A stretch of 64,000 nt of DNA from Cristatella mucedo (Eukaryota > Bryozoa > Phylactolaemata > Cristatellidae). The position numbers and the translations under genes were made by a program. The DNA lies in NCBI GenBank assembly GCA_009760855.2, contig WPIO01000093.1, positions 1,006,001 to 1,070,000 of the forward strand, written 5' to 3'. Under the pieces are notes generated by a model. The model was not told where the DNA came from. It ran no database searches and saw only the letters and a program-made list of their open reading frames with translations. How positions within the stretch are numbered: the stretch's first letter is position 1; each line of letters opens with the position of its first letter. This document shows positions 1-20,761 of the stretch, piece after piece.

Positions 1-1232
1 TTCGTCCTTCATGCAGCAGCCACCAAATCAAGCACCGAAAGGTTACTGCTTCTGCAGTCCGGTCGCATCGAGCGTCGTGGCCAACGCCCGACGCCACGAG
101 CCGAGGCTGCTTCCTGTGTCCGCGAAAGTGAACTCGTGAATAATTTACGACAGCATACCCTGTAGACCTGGGGTTTGGCTCTGCTTCGAGAATGCTTGGC
201 TCGCTAGCAGCTCACTTCCATTGCATGCATGTACTGCTCAATAAGCTTGGCACGATTTAGACTTTCGCGGCTAAGATGTGCGAAGGATACCGGTACAGGC
301 CCAGTTCGTGCACGATGGGACGCTGAGAGGCCCCCCATCACAAGAAAGCCGAAAAGCACTACTTTGATGGCAGGCCAATCATTCATCATGGGGCGTTCAA
401 GGGAGCATTGTGCATTTTTGTTTTTATTGATCTGTCGTGGGCAAACGAGCTTGCCGGGTTACTTTGCACTCATTATTCGTCTGACAGCACCCATTGTGTG
501 CATCGCTCGGATCATTATTATGTGACCATCATCAGAGCATCTCAAAAATAACGGCAAGGCCGCGCCAAGCAAGAGGATGTTACAGCATATCATTTCACAC
601 ACAACAAAGCCCAGAAGACCACCCGTGGCAATAAAAACGCCGAATGCAGGGGGGCGATTCAACTGGCTGCAGACGCACTTAACTAACCATATAACCGATG
701 GCTGCAGTTTGACGAACATTTGGGCGCCTCACCTCGCTCGCAATGGCAAGACAGAAAACAGCTAAACGCAGAACAGCAGCACACGACACAAAACAAAGAT
801 TCTTACACCGCCGGCGGACTGCTTGCTAAGAGGGAAGCTATGCAAGCGAGCTTCCCTGAGCAGGTCATAGCACTTCCACTGCCTGCTAGTTCCGCTGGTC
901 CGGCTCAAACCGCCAAGGTCACGTTTCCTCCGTTTGCAGCTCGAAAGCCGAAGGACAGCACCTGTGCCAACAACGGTGCAGCTGCTGTGCAGCAGGGAAC
1001 TCCGCCGTCGACGTACCAGCCTGGCGCCCTGGCGCTCTACCGGCTCAGGCAGCCGTGCAGCATGAGGTCAGACGACAATGCCCCGACTAACAGTGTGCGA
1101 GGTAGTGACACCGAGTCGACAAAATGCAACCGAAACCACCGAATGCAGAAGACACGAATAGGAAGGTCCCTGGCAGAAACGGCTAATCCGGAAAACCTGT
1201 GCAGGGCACCGAGCTGGAAGCAAGGCGCACGG
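1..1232. other. 3' flank of the PDCL gene
   Basis: This stretch lies downstream of the PDCL stop codon and probably contains its 3' UTR. A minus-strand AATAAA at 423-428 could be the polyadenylation signal, about 800 nt past the stop. The plus strand holds a 182-codon open frame (720-1268), but it runs antisense to the PDCL 3' end and resembles no family I know. No other gene is visible. Confidence 0.4.
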
Positions 1233-2140
1233 CTAGTCCACGTCGAAGTCGCTGTCGCCGTCTGCTGACTCGTGACTCCTCTGTCGTATCTTGGACGAAT
1301 TCACCCGAGGTCCTTCGGATGGCAACAGGCCGTGTCTGTCGATGAGTAAAATATAGAAATCTGTTAACTGCCCTGCCGTTGGCCGCTGGTAACGAGCTAC
1401 AGCGCATGCGGGGAGGGGATGGTCTGCGCTGCCGCAGTGAGGCAGTGAAGCAGTGAAGCCATAGATGGTAGGTCGAGAGAATGCCTTCGAGTCAGAATGA
1501 GGAGTGCACAAGCCGCCGGTACTCACGTGTGCAGCTCCTGCTCCACGTCGTCAGCGTAAAAGTCACTCCCTCCGAGATCGGCAGTCATGCCGACGAGGCT
1601 CGTCACCAGCTCCCCGGCCTTGTAGGCGAGCAACGCCGGCACGCCCAGTTTACGCTATCGTTGTGACAAAGAAAAGGGGGCTAAATCACTACTCGGCGAC
1701 TGTGTGCAAATAGACATGCACTTTCGTGCAGGCAGGTGCGGGGCTAAACACGCGAAAAATGAGCGCAAAAAGAGCACCGAGAGTGGGCTCTCGTCGACTG
1801 GCAGGTGCACCGGAACCAAGCTCCAGACTCGAGCGGGAGTGCCATCCTACATCAGAAGCGAGACGGGCGAACTCGTGCCACGAGACCACGACGATCGAGG
1901 AATGCTTGTGTATTGTGGGACGGATGCAATGCTTAACGACACAGCCATGCACTAGCGAGGGATGAGAGGAGCAACACACAGACAGAGATCAAAACGAGAG
2001 AAATAACTGCAGATACAAAGACTGGCAGACACTCGGTCAGAGGAAAGATAGGGAGAGAATAGACAAAAAGTGAGAGAGAGAGCAAAAGAGAGTGAGGGAG
2101 AGAGAGAGGAAGGGAGTAAGAGGGAGAGAGCAAAAGAGAG

Positions 2141-2214
<74 letters not shown>

Positions 2215-5200
2215 GAGTGATATATTGATTAGCAGTGACAAGGAAAGAGGGAGAGAGGCAACAAGATGATGCACGAGATAGAGACCGAGAGACATAGATA
2301 GAGTTAACCGGGAGAAGACACGACACTATGAGATCTCACTTACGAAGCGAGAGCTCAAATTGACTTGACTGGCTTTAATTGCACAGAACTTCACGGTTGG
2401 ATAGCTGTTGGCAAGGCAGCTTAAACACCGTGCCATCGCATGACAGGCTTCGACGTCCTGAAACAGAAAGCAAGCATGCACAGGACGAGCAACACGGAGG
2501 GCAACGAGGTTGGTGCACTTGTTGGATGCCGCTGGCGAGCGAAAATCACAAAGCACACACTGGCCAGAGCTGGTCAGCACAGCAGTCGTGCAGCCGCCCG
2601 ACGATGCAGGCACCGACCAGCCAGCGCCGAAGCAGAAGCGGGCAGCGAACCCCTAGTAGCTGCATGAGTAAACTCGAACACGCATGATCAAGCCGCACTG
2701 CAAGCTTAGAGGGCCACTTTTCTAGCCGAGACAGCTGTGACCTATATTGCAGCTGTGACCCCCTTGTCAACACGCAAGCACACTCACTAGCGAGCAGTGC
2801 GAGGTTGCGGGCTCAAGAACTACGGCCCCGGCCACTGTTCGCACGTTAGTGCGATAATAATTACAATATTAATAAGATGCCTTAAGAAGACTCAATTTCT
2901 TTCTAGGCACCTTACACAGCTGGATAGGAAGTGTGCAACCGAGAGCTGTGCACGCTGCACTTTCGCTTCACAGCCGCTCATCAAAGACTGCCACAGTTCC
3001 TGTGGCGATCAAAAAGCAAACAACACAGTAGATAGGAAAGGACTGACGGGCTGGCGAGCAAAGGAACAGCTGTTCCAGGCTACTTCTCTCCCCCCCCCCT
3101 CTGTGGCCCGCCGCTCTCCTGACACAGCAGTTCAGACCACTTACGTCCTCATAAATGTGAACGATGACGGTGGTCTGCTGCTTTTCATCGTCGATGGCCT
3201 GCAGAAATTCGTCCTGCGTGCGCAGCACGTGGACACTGCCAAAAGTGGGCCTGCAGCAAGCAGAGATATCACACCGGCTAGACATTGCCGACAACAGCCA
3301 GCTGCGACTCTTCAACGGCAGATTTGCTGTGCGGAAACTAAGCAGCAGCAGCAGCAGAGCCTGCAAGTCGCAGCGCACCGGCAGCTTTAGTCGGCTGCCC
3401 TCTCTTTGTAGCTTTTTTTTTGCTGCTCCATCAAATCATCGCGCACCGTTGAAGCGCACGGACTCTGCCTGACTCCTGCCCCGCCGTAGGACGGGCCCGC
3501 CTCACGCGCCTGCGACGCGCGCCTGCGGCACAGGCACCTGTTGGCGAGCTGCTGCAGCCGCATCTCCTCGATGCGCTTCTCCCGATACTGCTTCAGAAAC
3601 TCTTCGTCGCTGTCGTCCGACAGCGAGGCCTTCTGCGCAGCTCTCTCCGCCTCGAGAATTCGTTCGCGCTCCTCGTCCAGCTGGGCGGCGGCGGCGAGGG
3701 AAACACTAGCAATGCTGACATGCAACAATGCCAACGCTGCTCTCCGCCCACGCTGCGGCTGCAGGCAGGGGCGGAGGCATGGGCCAGGGCATCGATTCAA
3801 GGCCACAGCCACTAACTCGGCAAGCAGAGGCAGTGTGCCAGCAGCAGCAGCAGCGAGCTCACGCACGTGCGAGCGGCAGGTGAAGGCCAGCTTCTTTGTC
3901 AGAGCGGAGCGCTCTTTCTCCTGCTCCTGCCTCATCTCTGTCTCCAGCTGCTTGAACTTCCGCCAGTCTTCGATCACTCCTTTTGGGCCAGTCTACAAGC
4001 ACGGCAGAAACGAGCACGTCCGAGCTCCTTGCTCTGGGCGACAAAGCAAACCATTGCGGACAACGGACGACAGGGCAACACGGTACCAGTGTACAGCTGC
4101 CGGCCGCCAACAGTAGCGGGCAACGAACCGCGCGCGCACACACACACACACACGCACACACTCTCTCTCCCTCTCTTTCTCTCACACACTCTCTCTTTCT
4201 CTCTCTTCTCCCACCTCACGCAAAATAGCCTTCTAACCATACGGCTGAATGTGGGTGAGAAGATGGTGGAAGAGCCTTAACGCGATCGGCAGGGCAGCAG
4301 CAATGGTTTCCCTGCCCTGGTAGAAAGTGGAGTGGCCTTCATGTGGCAAGCAGCCTCTACCACGAGAAAAAACTGACAATTTGAAGGACATGGTCAGCTG
4401 CTGCCAAGAAGCAAGCTGCATAACCTAAAGAGATTTGATGGTCAACTGACAGGAAACCAAGTGACCATTTAAATGTAATTCATTTGTACAGTGCCCTAAG
4501 AGAACTGAATGTCTATTCAGGTGCTTCGCATATGCCGAGAGGGGGTCGAGCCCACGACCCCATTCATCACATGCATCCATTCACCTTGACCTTGGTAGAG
4601 GCAAGCGCCTTAATCACTGGGCTAAACCAGCGAGCACCATTACGCAACTGCTTAAAGAGACACTGCCAAGAGCGATAACCCGGTTGAAGGACTGCAAACT
4701 AGAGGATGGCAACATCAAACATTCTAAGCAAATCAAAGATGCCGATGCAGCCAGTGAGCGAGCGAACAAGCTGGCAACCGTAAGTGCTGCCTCCACTGCC
4801 TGTGCCCACTCATAGCGGCACAGAATGGGCAAGCGCAGGAGTCAAACGCTGCTGCCTAACCAAAAGTATCTAAAAAAAACCTAACCAAAAGTGGCTGCTC
4901 CGGAGAGTGCATCTAAAACAGACCGAGTTCAACGATGCAGTTTGCAACCGAGCATCTCCAGCGGTCGGTCGCTGCTGGCGCTGACGCCAGCAGGAAGCAT
5001 CTGGCGTCACTGCCGGGCGAACAGCCACGGCAGGCCGGCAGCACCGAGCACCAATCAAAGCATGCGCCCCCGCGGCTTTTCAATGCCTTCCACGCTGCCC
5101 GAGCTCTCTTGCGCTTGTCTGCACACATTAAACTCGAGCTAGCGGCCACTGAGCAAGTCAATAGGCACGTGCACGCTGCCCAGTGGCCCCGAGCACGGCC

Positions 5201-6072
5201 CCGAGCACGACACTCGGTCTGCAGGCAAAGTCCGATCCACACTGTCACCGACCAGGCCGATTTCACCGGACACTTTCACTCAGACACTTTCACCGGAAAC
5301 ACCAGCTGTAAAAATCCGTCTTCCGGCAGGCTCTTTGAATTGGCTGGCCGTGCTTCATTATTAAATATTAATATAAATCGGGAGGGAGCTTGCAGGTGCA
5401 AAATTAAACGATCCATAACACTACAGAGGGCAGTCGGCAGACGTTCGCCTTCCAAGTCACAGAGTCAGGAGAAAAGTTCCCTCGTTTCGCAATAAGCCTG
5501 TGATATTCAGGAACGCAACTCCACGAGAGTCTAACGTAAAAGAAGGTTGCGGCTACTGCGTCGAACGCTCGCCGGCGGCTGCAAAAGTTTGGGAAAAGTC
5601 CGAGTCGAACTCGGACCTCCAATGCTACTTGCTTGCCGGTAGGGAACGTGTGCGGTTGGGCGACAGCAGCCGTTCAATAACCACCTCCTCCGACGCTGCG
5701 ACCACGGCTCGCGCCGTACAGCTTAGTGAAAAGCGTTTGAGTTGGGCCAAGCTCGGATTACCGAAGCAGTCCTGCGCGATGAATTTGTGCAAGCAGAGCA
5801 GAACATACGCGGGAAACAATTTTTGCGTCGCAGTCGCCGGCAGTGAAGGTTTACCCAAGCTCACTACATGCGGCAGGCACACTTACGTTTGTCGACGGAT
5901 TTCCAGCGGCTCCCGAGACGGCAGGCTGTGAAGATCGAGCCCCGCCGCGACGATCGTCGACACTCGCGGCACTGTCTTCCGGGCCACTGTCCTCATCTTC
6001 CTCGCTAGAACTGCAGTAGTTGTGCTCTTTCTCACCAAGCAGCTTGTCATCCAAACTCAATGATCCAGCCAT
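1233..6072 (-). CDS. PDCL: Phosducin-like protein (PhLP1/PDCL), 7 exons, complete
   Basis: Phosducin-like protein 1 is a cytosolic co-chaperone that binds G-protein beta-gamma and the CCT chaperonin and helps assemble G-beta-gamma dimers. Exons on the minus strand are 6072-5887, 3992-3867, 3680-3538, 3250-3145, 2457-2344, 1654-1527 and 1335-1233. All introns are GT-AG, phases match, and the product is 301 residues, the length I recall for human PDCL. Residues 4-15 carry the family start (LDDKLLGEK), followed by a Ser-Ser-Ser-Glu acidic cluster at about 21-30, the CK2-type site of PhLP1. Residues 64-78 form the G-beta-binding helix (GPKGVIEDWRKFKQLE). A thioredoxin-like fold without a CxxC motif follows from about residue 150, with VHIYED, YPTVKFC and PALLAYKAGEL blocks. 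The acidic end is DSDFDVD. The start is the first in-frame ATG and fits the family N-terminus. Introns 1, 4 and 5 contain repeats. No break is seen. Confidence 0.95.
2070..2212. repeat. (AG)n microsatellite in PDCL intron 5
   Basis: An impure AG-rich run passes into an almost pure (AG)n tract at about 2145-2211. It lies between PDCL exons 5 and 6. The Ser/Leu-only open frames on the opposite strand are artefacts of this tract. Confidence 0.95.
2850..2915 (-). repeat. LINE-A 3' tail fragment in PDCL intron 4
   Basis: A short reversed copy of the LINE-A terminal block, with ATT-rich sequence then a degraded version of the conserved 'CTCAATTTCTTTCTAGGCAC' stretch. It is a heavily 5'-truncated insertion. 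Confidence 0.55.
4136..4206. repeat. (AC)n/(CT)n microsatellite in PDCL intron 1
   Basis: A short (CA)n run is followed by a CT-rich tract. It sits inside intron 1 of PDCL and has no coding meaning. Confidence 0.9.
4475..4632 (-). mobile_element. SINE family S2 copy in PDCL intron 1
   Basis: Read on the minus strand, this begins with a tRNA-like A box (CTGGTTTAGCCCAGTGATTA), then a B-box-like GGGCTCGACC stretch, and ends with the GAGAACTTA/GGGCGCTATAC tail typical of S2. Related copies occur at 10646, 13085, 20277, 41374, 50895 and 55106. Confidence 0.8.
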
Positions 6073-6421
6073 AGGTAGCGACCGGTAGCCGGAATCGCGG
6101 TTGATTGTAGCCTGGCTAGTTGTCGGAACTCCGGTTAGCAGCCTGACCGCCCTCCTGAGCCGCAGATGTCTGCTCCAACACGACGAAATCGTTAGCGCGC
6201 ATAACTATAGCGTCCTCAGTATGCCTCCAAAGGATCGCAATTATTAAGGATAAATGAGCAACAAAATATTGATTTAAATTACCAAATGATTAGAGATCCA
6301 CAACAGCACTGTCAGCCAACAGCCGCCAGCCCCGAACGGTCGACTTACATACAGCGAGCCCCTTTCTACTTCATGCGCAGCGATTCGCATATTTTCTCTT
6401 GGGTTCGTTTGGTTGCTGAGC
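6073..6421. promoter_or_regulatory. Shared bidirectional promoter region, PDCL/PPIL1
   Basis: The 349 bp between the PDCL start codon (minus strand) and the PPIL1 start codon (plus strand) must contain both 5' UTRs and core promoters. I see no clear TATA box at a position that would serve either gene. The head-to-head arrangement is seen directly; co-regulation is inferred. Confidence 0.65.
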
Positions 6422-14214
<7,793 letters not shown>

Positions 14215-14650
14215 GCCGTCGGCGACTTCTCTTGAGCAGGAGGCACACCTTTGCTTTCCTCGTCAGCAGGGTCGCAGTCGCCGCCCTGTCTGCGGCGCGT
14301 TGCTGCAGGCTGCTGAGTTTTGCTATGACCTGGCCACTTTTTTGAAGCTCCCGCGAGCTTTTTTCCTCGTTCCTTCATTTGAGTTCTTGGCTGCTCACTT
14401 GCTGGCCGTGCGACTGGCTTGAATCTTATCCATCTGCTGTTAGGGCACTGCCGTGCAACCCCCTTTCCCTAACCCCTCGCAGGATCCTGTCACGTCTCCT
14501 CGTGCCAGAGCTTTAGCAGCCGGGCGTGTGGTGGTGCTGCCTGGGTTAGCCAACCTAACCGAATGAGGTCGGCTCTGCCTCTCCTAGTGCTACTCTTCTT
14601 TTTGCCATCCTGCCGTGACAAGAACCTCGATTTGTTGGCCAAGATTCGTG

Positions 14651-14656
14651 AATAAA
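14651..14656 (+). terminator. Polyadenylation signal, PPIL1
   Basis: A canonical AATAAA lies 437 nt after the PPIL1 stop codon. Actual use is inferred. Confidence 0.5.
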
Positions 14657-14885
14657 CGCCTCGGCTATACCGTATGTGTCGATTCTTTTTTGGGATCCAG
14701 CTTTCGCCTTGTCCATGCAAGCACTGATTGGTTGGCCACTTTCTTATTGACCTGCTGCTGCTTCGGTGCTGCTTGCGTGTGCCTTCAGGCTAGGTCGTCC
14801 TCAGCCGCCCATCGTTAGCCACGTAATTATTATGTCCTTACACTCAAGTCTTGCCCTTGTATCATTAAAAAAAGATGTTGTTAGG

Positions 14886-15440
14886 TCCTTTATTAAGTTG
14901 CTGACACTAGGCCAGGAGAACTAGAGCAAATTCACCCCAGTGTCCCAACTGCCATTCCTGGCAAAGACACTGGAACTCGTAGTGGTAGACCAGCTATACT
15001 CGTATATCAAAACCTCAAACCTGCAAGTGAGCAGGCTTTAGAGCTAATCACTTCGCTGAGTCATTATCTGCCGTGAGTGTATAGTGGTCTTTTTGGGAAT
15101 ACTGACTAATGGAGTGTCTCCCTGCTAGTTCTGTTGGATCTCCCTGTAGTGTTTGATACAATGGATCACTAAGCCCATCTTGAGCACGTATTATCTTTGC
15201 TGGGCACCACTGAAACTGTACTGCAATTGCATAGGTGCTATTGCATGCTGCTACTAACCACATTTGCATGCTGACCCTGTGCATGTCACCCCTAACCATG
15301 TTATTCGTGTTGTTTGTTTATCAAGCATGATATTACTCACCATTTAATTGCATTTCCCTTTGCAGCAAATGTAAAGCGCCTAGAAAGAGATTGAGTTCTC
15401 TGAGTGCGCTTTATCAAGTGCATTATTATTATTATTATCG
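14886..15440 (+). mobile_element. LINE-A copy, internally deleted
   Basis: An RT fragment reading LDLPVVFDTMDH (the LLDLSAAFDT motif) is joined after a deletion to the LINE-A 3' UTR and its complete 3' block, ending in (ATT)n at about 15425-15437. The tail matches solo copies at 37738 and 42763. Confidence 0.8.
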
Positions 15441-15559
15441 TAGCTGGAGATTTCAGAGAATGGATGTCTACGGCGAGTGGTCATCAAGGTAACCTTTAGA
15501 TTGTGAGGTACACTAGGAAACCGTTATATGTCCACTTCTTTTCAAAATATATCCACCTT

Positions 15560-16150
15560 GTGTGTATTTGCCTCTATGTATTTTCCAAGTACAGTTCAGG
15601 CTTTCATTTTAATGCATATGACATACTGCTGTACCTCGCGTTGGATGGCAGCAAACGTTCTCAAATTGAATAATTGAATCATTATGGACAAACCTAGTGT
15701 TATTCAGTAATTGGAAAGCCTAATCCTCAAAAGTGGGCTCGATCAACATATCTCCTGTAGCATCTGCGAAAAATCTGGATGTCCTGTTCCAAAGTGACCT
15801 TTCACTAGATGACCACATCAGTTCCTCAGCTACGTTTCCCTAATTTCAGCAATGTTGTATGTACATACAGGAATATAAAGGCATTTAAGGTTCTGTCACT
15901 TACTTTTAGGTTCTTTCATTCTCTGGCTCTAGCCTACCTATAAGAACTACTCCCCCACCAGGCGAAGAATCGTACAACCGCTGTTCTGACTCGAATCGTT
16001 TAGCTATTCCTCGTACGAACCTCAAAACCGTTGAAGGCCGTGCCTTTAGTTCGTACGCTTCCAAAGCCTGCAACTCACTACCGATGCAAGTCGCAATGAC
16101 CCCTGACATAAAGACATTAAAAATATCTTAAAACGCACCTGTTTATTACA
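15560..16150 (+). mobile_element. LINE reverse transcriptase C-terminal fragment
   Basis: The first part carries a decayed FHCYADDTQLYL-like block, seen as FHFNAYDILLYL. The second part (15930-16130) reads SNRLAIPRTNLKTVEGRAFS, typical of the C-terminal end of CR1/L2 LINE ORFs. It contains many stops. Confidence 0.75.
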
Positions 16151-16312
16151 GCATTTGGTGGGTCTTTGTGATTCATCTTTCATGTGCATGTACCTCCTTA
16201 CACTAAGCTTACACTGAGGTTACTTACGCTTACCAAGTTTCTCAGATAGGGAAAGACACGACAGCCCGTGCTAATTTGAACCACTTCTAGGTCAGTTTTA
16301 CTCGTACGTGAC

Positions 16313-16314
<2 letters not shown>

Positions 16315-16376
<62 letters not shown>

Positions 16377-16386
16377 GAGAGAGAGA
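16315..16386. repeat. (AT)n microsatellite
   Basis: A pure AT tract of about 27 units ends in a short (AG)n run. Confidence 0.95.
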
Positions 16387-16559
16387 GTATGTACTGATAT
16401 AAAGCAGAAATTACCCTTGTATAAACCTGTATATATAGGGCCAAAATAGCTGGCCCAAAAATCCCCGAACCTTGGAATTTGCACAAACAAAAAACTGATT
16501 GATTTTGAAAAAATCACAACCAAAAAATACTAGCACTATTTAAGATTAATAGGAAGAAC

Positions 16560-17140
16560 TAAATGTACCAAATTGTGCATGTTGCCAACTGTGTTAGCTT
16601 ACTAGGTTCGAAAAAAATGCAAAGGTAACTTGTTTGGTAGCTTCATGTGGGTTCGGAAACAGTTGCAGTTTTCGAAGGATAGTTTTTGGCAGCACAAACA
16701 GAACACGACATAGTAAGAATTGTTCTGGTATGCCAGGCATCTCTTACTCAAAAAATATGCCTCTCGATGACCAGGTCAGACACTAGTTCAGGAGTTGTTA
16801 AGGTTTGAGTAATCTGATTTTGCCCATGTGCTGACTTAGGCCAGACCTGGTTTGAGAATATGCAAGAAATCAGTAGTGCAGTTGCAGCAAGAAAATAAGA
16901 GTTGTAGAGCCGTATGCAACTAATTTAGAAGTCTTGGAAGTCGTCTGAGATGCCCAAACCATGGTGACCTGCGTTAGAGAGTGTTTGTTCACAGAAATTA
17001 TGAGAAGTTAGTTTCGTTTAGTGCGCGTGCATTTAGCAAAGTGAGAGGGCCAAGATCGAAGAGCTAAGAAGAACTCATTTTAAAGAGCCATTTAATTCCT
17101 TTTCTATCAGAAATCTCTGTTGGGTAGGAATTCCTTTAAT
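16560..17140. repeat. Unclassified interspersed repeat, copy 1
   Basis: This stretch is collinear with 18740-19310. Shared landmarks include AACTTGTTTG, GAAAACAGTTGC/GATTTTCGA near the start, GCAAGAAA in the middle, and ATCAGAAA-CGCT/TCT at the end. No coding frame or known element type is recognised. The 17140-17700 interval after it is AT-rich and shows nothing I can name. Confidence 0.6.
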
Positions 17141-17724
17141 CTGCTGGGTCGTCGATTTCTCCCATCTCTTCAAATCGTATCACGTGCCTACAATTGTGCA
17201 TGCTTACATTAGCATGCTTTTAACTCTCGATGGTTGCTGACAAAATGCCCTAAATGGTTGTTTCGATACATTTTTAGATAGGCGAATACTCTGGACTTTG
17301 TATGCATCTAATAAATTTTACACTGCAGTGCTCCGACGGTACTAGGAAATATATGGGCGAGCAAAAAGCTCGTTCGCTGTGATTTTAATAACAATTACTG
17401 AATTTAATAATAATTTAATGAAAAACATGTTGCACGAACTTTTTCCTTAACTTTAGAATATTCGTCGAGAATGGTGACTAAGTCATAAAAAGGAATTTTC
17501 CCCAGAGACTCCATATCTGAATAATAGCGCATTTTTTGCACCTGGTAAGAAATCGCGGAGTAGGCATGCACGACGTCTTGAAAATATTGCTAACTCAACA
17601 AATCCTGTGCTCCGGTTCTCTGGTTAAATTTCTTTGCCCACAGTTTATGAAAAAAACTGCAATATCCGAGGCTAAATCTTGAAACCAAGGACTCGCGGAT
17701 TTTTTGGACCAGCATTATATAAAC

Positions 17725-17888
<164 letters not shown>

Positions 17889-18739
17889 GTTTGTTTATGC
17901 CAGTGTATTTATACTAGTGCAGACTCATGACAAATCAATGAACGATAATTGGATTAGCAAAGCTGAAATATAAAAATGAAATCCCTACGTTGTTTGTCAT
18001 TCAAGTTGTTGTGGGCATATGTTAGGCTCTCTTTTGTACGATTCCATTCCTATCACAGAAGAGATGTGTTGCTCGAAAACAAACTCTCGTCTTGTTAAAT
18101 TTCCTTGTCAAATTTACCTAGAAGAGATAGGGAGAACGTTAAGCGCTTACTTAAATTTGAATTGGCGCTTTCGCAATGTTCATTTTCATGCAATTTCCCG
18201 CGCTATCAATTCGCGGCACCTCGAGTTGCGTTCAACTAGTGCCTTGCATACTTGCAGCTGCCTTACATATGAAACTCAAAGATCTACAATCCTTCCACTG
18301 TTCTAGAATTCTTCCATTTTTCTTGAAAAGTGATTGTTCATTAAAAAATATTGTGGTAATGAATTGAATATGTAGAATCCATTGAACAAGTTTCGGGCGA
18401 ACGCGAACCATATTCTCATCATTCGACATTTGATCATGCAACCTTTCGTTTCAACTATAAGATTGATTTAATAATGTATGGTCTTACTTTAAAATTATAG
18501 TAAGAATTCAATAGCCGATTTTATTTTTAATGTATAACTGTTTACTTTCCTTGCTTATTTGAATTCGCAAATTGAAGGGGCTCTCTTCTCATTGGCCAGC
18601 GCCGGCTTGCGGATCAGGGGAGACTAGCGCTTACTTAACGGACAGGACTCTTATGCATTAAAAATACATGTAAAGCTGGCCGCAAAAATGTGCACACCTT
18701 GGAACTGTAAGACAAAGCATCAATCGTCGCACAATGTAA

Positions 18740-19310
18740 GGCAAACAATGCTAACGGAAGTTGGGATTGGTAAATGGAAGCATATGTGTTTCTAGGAGCT
18801 TTTCGTGTCACTAGATCGGTTACCCTACTGGTGCTGAGAAAAGTCTAAGCGAACTTGTTTGTTGGTTTCAAAAAGTCCGAAAACAGTTGCGATTTTCGAG
18901 GATGGATTTTAATAGTGTGATGAGAACATGACGGAGTAGAATTTATTGGGGATGCCGAGTATTATTCCCACATAAGATGAGATGTCCGGGTTTTGTGTAT
19001 GCATTAGTCGTAGGCAAAACGTGGCTCGTGACTATCGGCTATGTCAGAAATCGGCGGCGCAGTTTAAGCAAGAAACCGGTCATCTACGGTTCCTGATAAG
19101 AAAACAGGACTTGTGCAAACGTGAAAATCTGCTACATGAGTCATGGAAACATCCAAGACGACAAAATCGTAGTGATCTGCATGCATTTAAAAGGGCCCAT
19201 TGAAGTGATTAGACTCGAGTTCAATTTAGTAAATGATCTTGGCAAACGAGCTAGTTAAGACCTAAAACTAAGTTGAAGAATTGTTATCCTTTTTAATCAG
19301 AAAACGCTTT
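18740..19310. repeat. Unclassified interspersed repeat, copy 2
   Basis: The partner of the repeat at 16560-17140, in the same orientation and diverged by substitutions and indels. A 73-codon open frame at 18982-19203 lies within it but has no recognisable relatives. Confidence 0.6.
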
Positions 19311-20276
19311 TTTATGGTTTATCCTTTGTACAGCTGCACATGTAATGCACCTGAATATAAATTCAGTTCTCTTAATCACTATACACATGAATTGTGTAGC
19401 ATAAATATATATATATATTGCTATTTTTTCTTCTTGCGTCAATCCAAACCATTTATGGTTGAGCATGCAAAAAGTAGCTTAATTCAAATTCTTTATTGCT
19501 ACCATGAAATATCAAACGCAGTCGTTGAGATGCGTTTGTACAGATGGGGATAGGCCGTAGCATCAAGTATATTTTACTTTATTGTTCTGACGGCGGTTCA
19601 AAATAACATCTTTAAAAAATAGCAACTATTTGGAGGCCAGGGGTTGCTCTAGTTACTGCAAAAAGCTTATTTCAAGTGTTTACCCGCTTAAGATAATGTA
19701 AGCAAACCCAGGTGCTAGCATGTATGGTTTGTTACCGATACTGGTAAGTCTTATGAATTCTATGTTTAGGCTAAAATTTTTATTGAGAGTTTATAAGTCG
19801 CTTAAATATTTGAAGTCATATCTTGTTTCCCGAGATATGTCAATTTTTCAGTTCAACTCTATATATACAGCACATACGTGTTAATGCATATAAAGCGTAT
19901 ATCTACCTACACTAATATGTATTGCATGTACAGTTATGTACTTACTTGCCTAGTATTTATGCTGTACCTCCCTGTCTGTGTACGTATAAGCGTGGGTTGC
20001 CATCTGCTGCTTCACACATCCATAGTGCGAGAGCTTCATGAACGCATTTACAGTGGAAGTGGCTTTCGGTTCGTATACAATCGCCGCAAGAATTTCCTTG
20101 ACGAAATAAATAAAAGGGAAGAAGCATAGCTGACATTAAAAAAAGAAGCGAGCGTGCAGCAGCAGCAGCAGGAGAGATAATATCGCCACTGAGCAAATAT
20201 TTCGGGAGTAATTTTGAGCTCCAGCTACCGCAGACGAAGAGCCGCTGTCACCAACACTAAATATAGGTAGATAGGT
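19311..20276. other. AT-rich intergenic stretch, nothing recognised
   Basis: Only short AT and GCA runs are visible (around 19405 and 20155). The open frames are short and resemble nothing I know. Confidence 0.5.
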
Positions 20277-20425
20277 ATAATTCATTTGTATAGCGCCCTA
20301 AGAGAACTTATTATCTCTATTCGACTGCTTCACGTATGCCACTTGGCTCGAGCCCGCGACATCGGTCGTCAAATACATTAACATTGACCTTGGTCGAAGC
20401 GAGCTCCTTAATCGCAGTTATTTAA
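20277..20425 (-). mobile_element. SINE family S2 copy
   Basis: A reversed S2 with a well-preserved tail (TTTGTATAGCGCCCTAAGAG), the GGCTCGAGCCC B-box region, and a decayed A box. The 20426-20760 interval after it shows nothing I recognise. Confidence 0.8.
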
Positions 20426-20761
20426 GTGACAGTGACAGGTACAGCTAATTAATTGGCCCAAGAGACCCAGAGGGCCCGACCGGAAGATGAGACTGGTACT
20501 GGAGATCGGCTCATCAAGGCCGGAAGGAGCTAAGCCGTGGTGGACGACGTGGTTCAAAGTAAGAACTTTTTCTTTTTACCTCATCGCATCCACGATCACT
20601 ACCTCTGTTTACGCTCAGTTCGCCACCTCGGAGTCTGGGGCCAGTTGAGCGCTAATCTAGTCCTAAACTACATCTGTATCCCCTACCGGCCAAGATGATG
20701 CTATGGCGGCTACAGCATCCGGGCCCCAGAAGAGGAGCTATACCAATTTAGCCTCCCTATA

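Noticed and set aside
720-1268. 182-codon plus-strand open frame
   Set aside because: It overlaps the PDCL 3' end in antisense and resembles no known protein.
1933-2326. Ser/Leu-rich 120-124-codon frames
   Set aside because: They are translations of the (AG)n/(CT)n microsatellite in a PDCL intron.
3387-3977. A single continuous 196-codon minus-strand gene
   Set aside because: The frame reads through an intron; the conserved PDCL segments at either end are separate exons (3992-3867 and 3680-3538).
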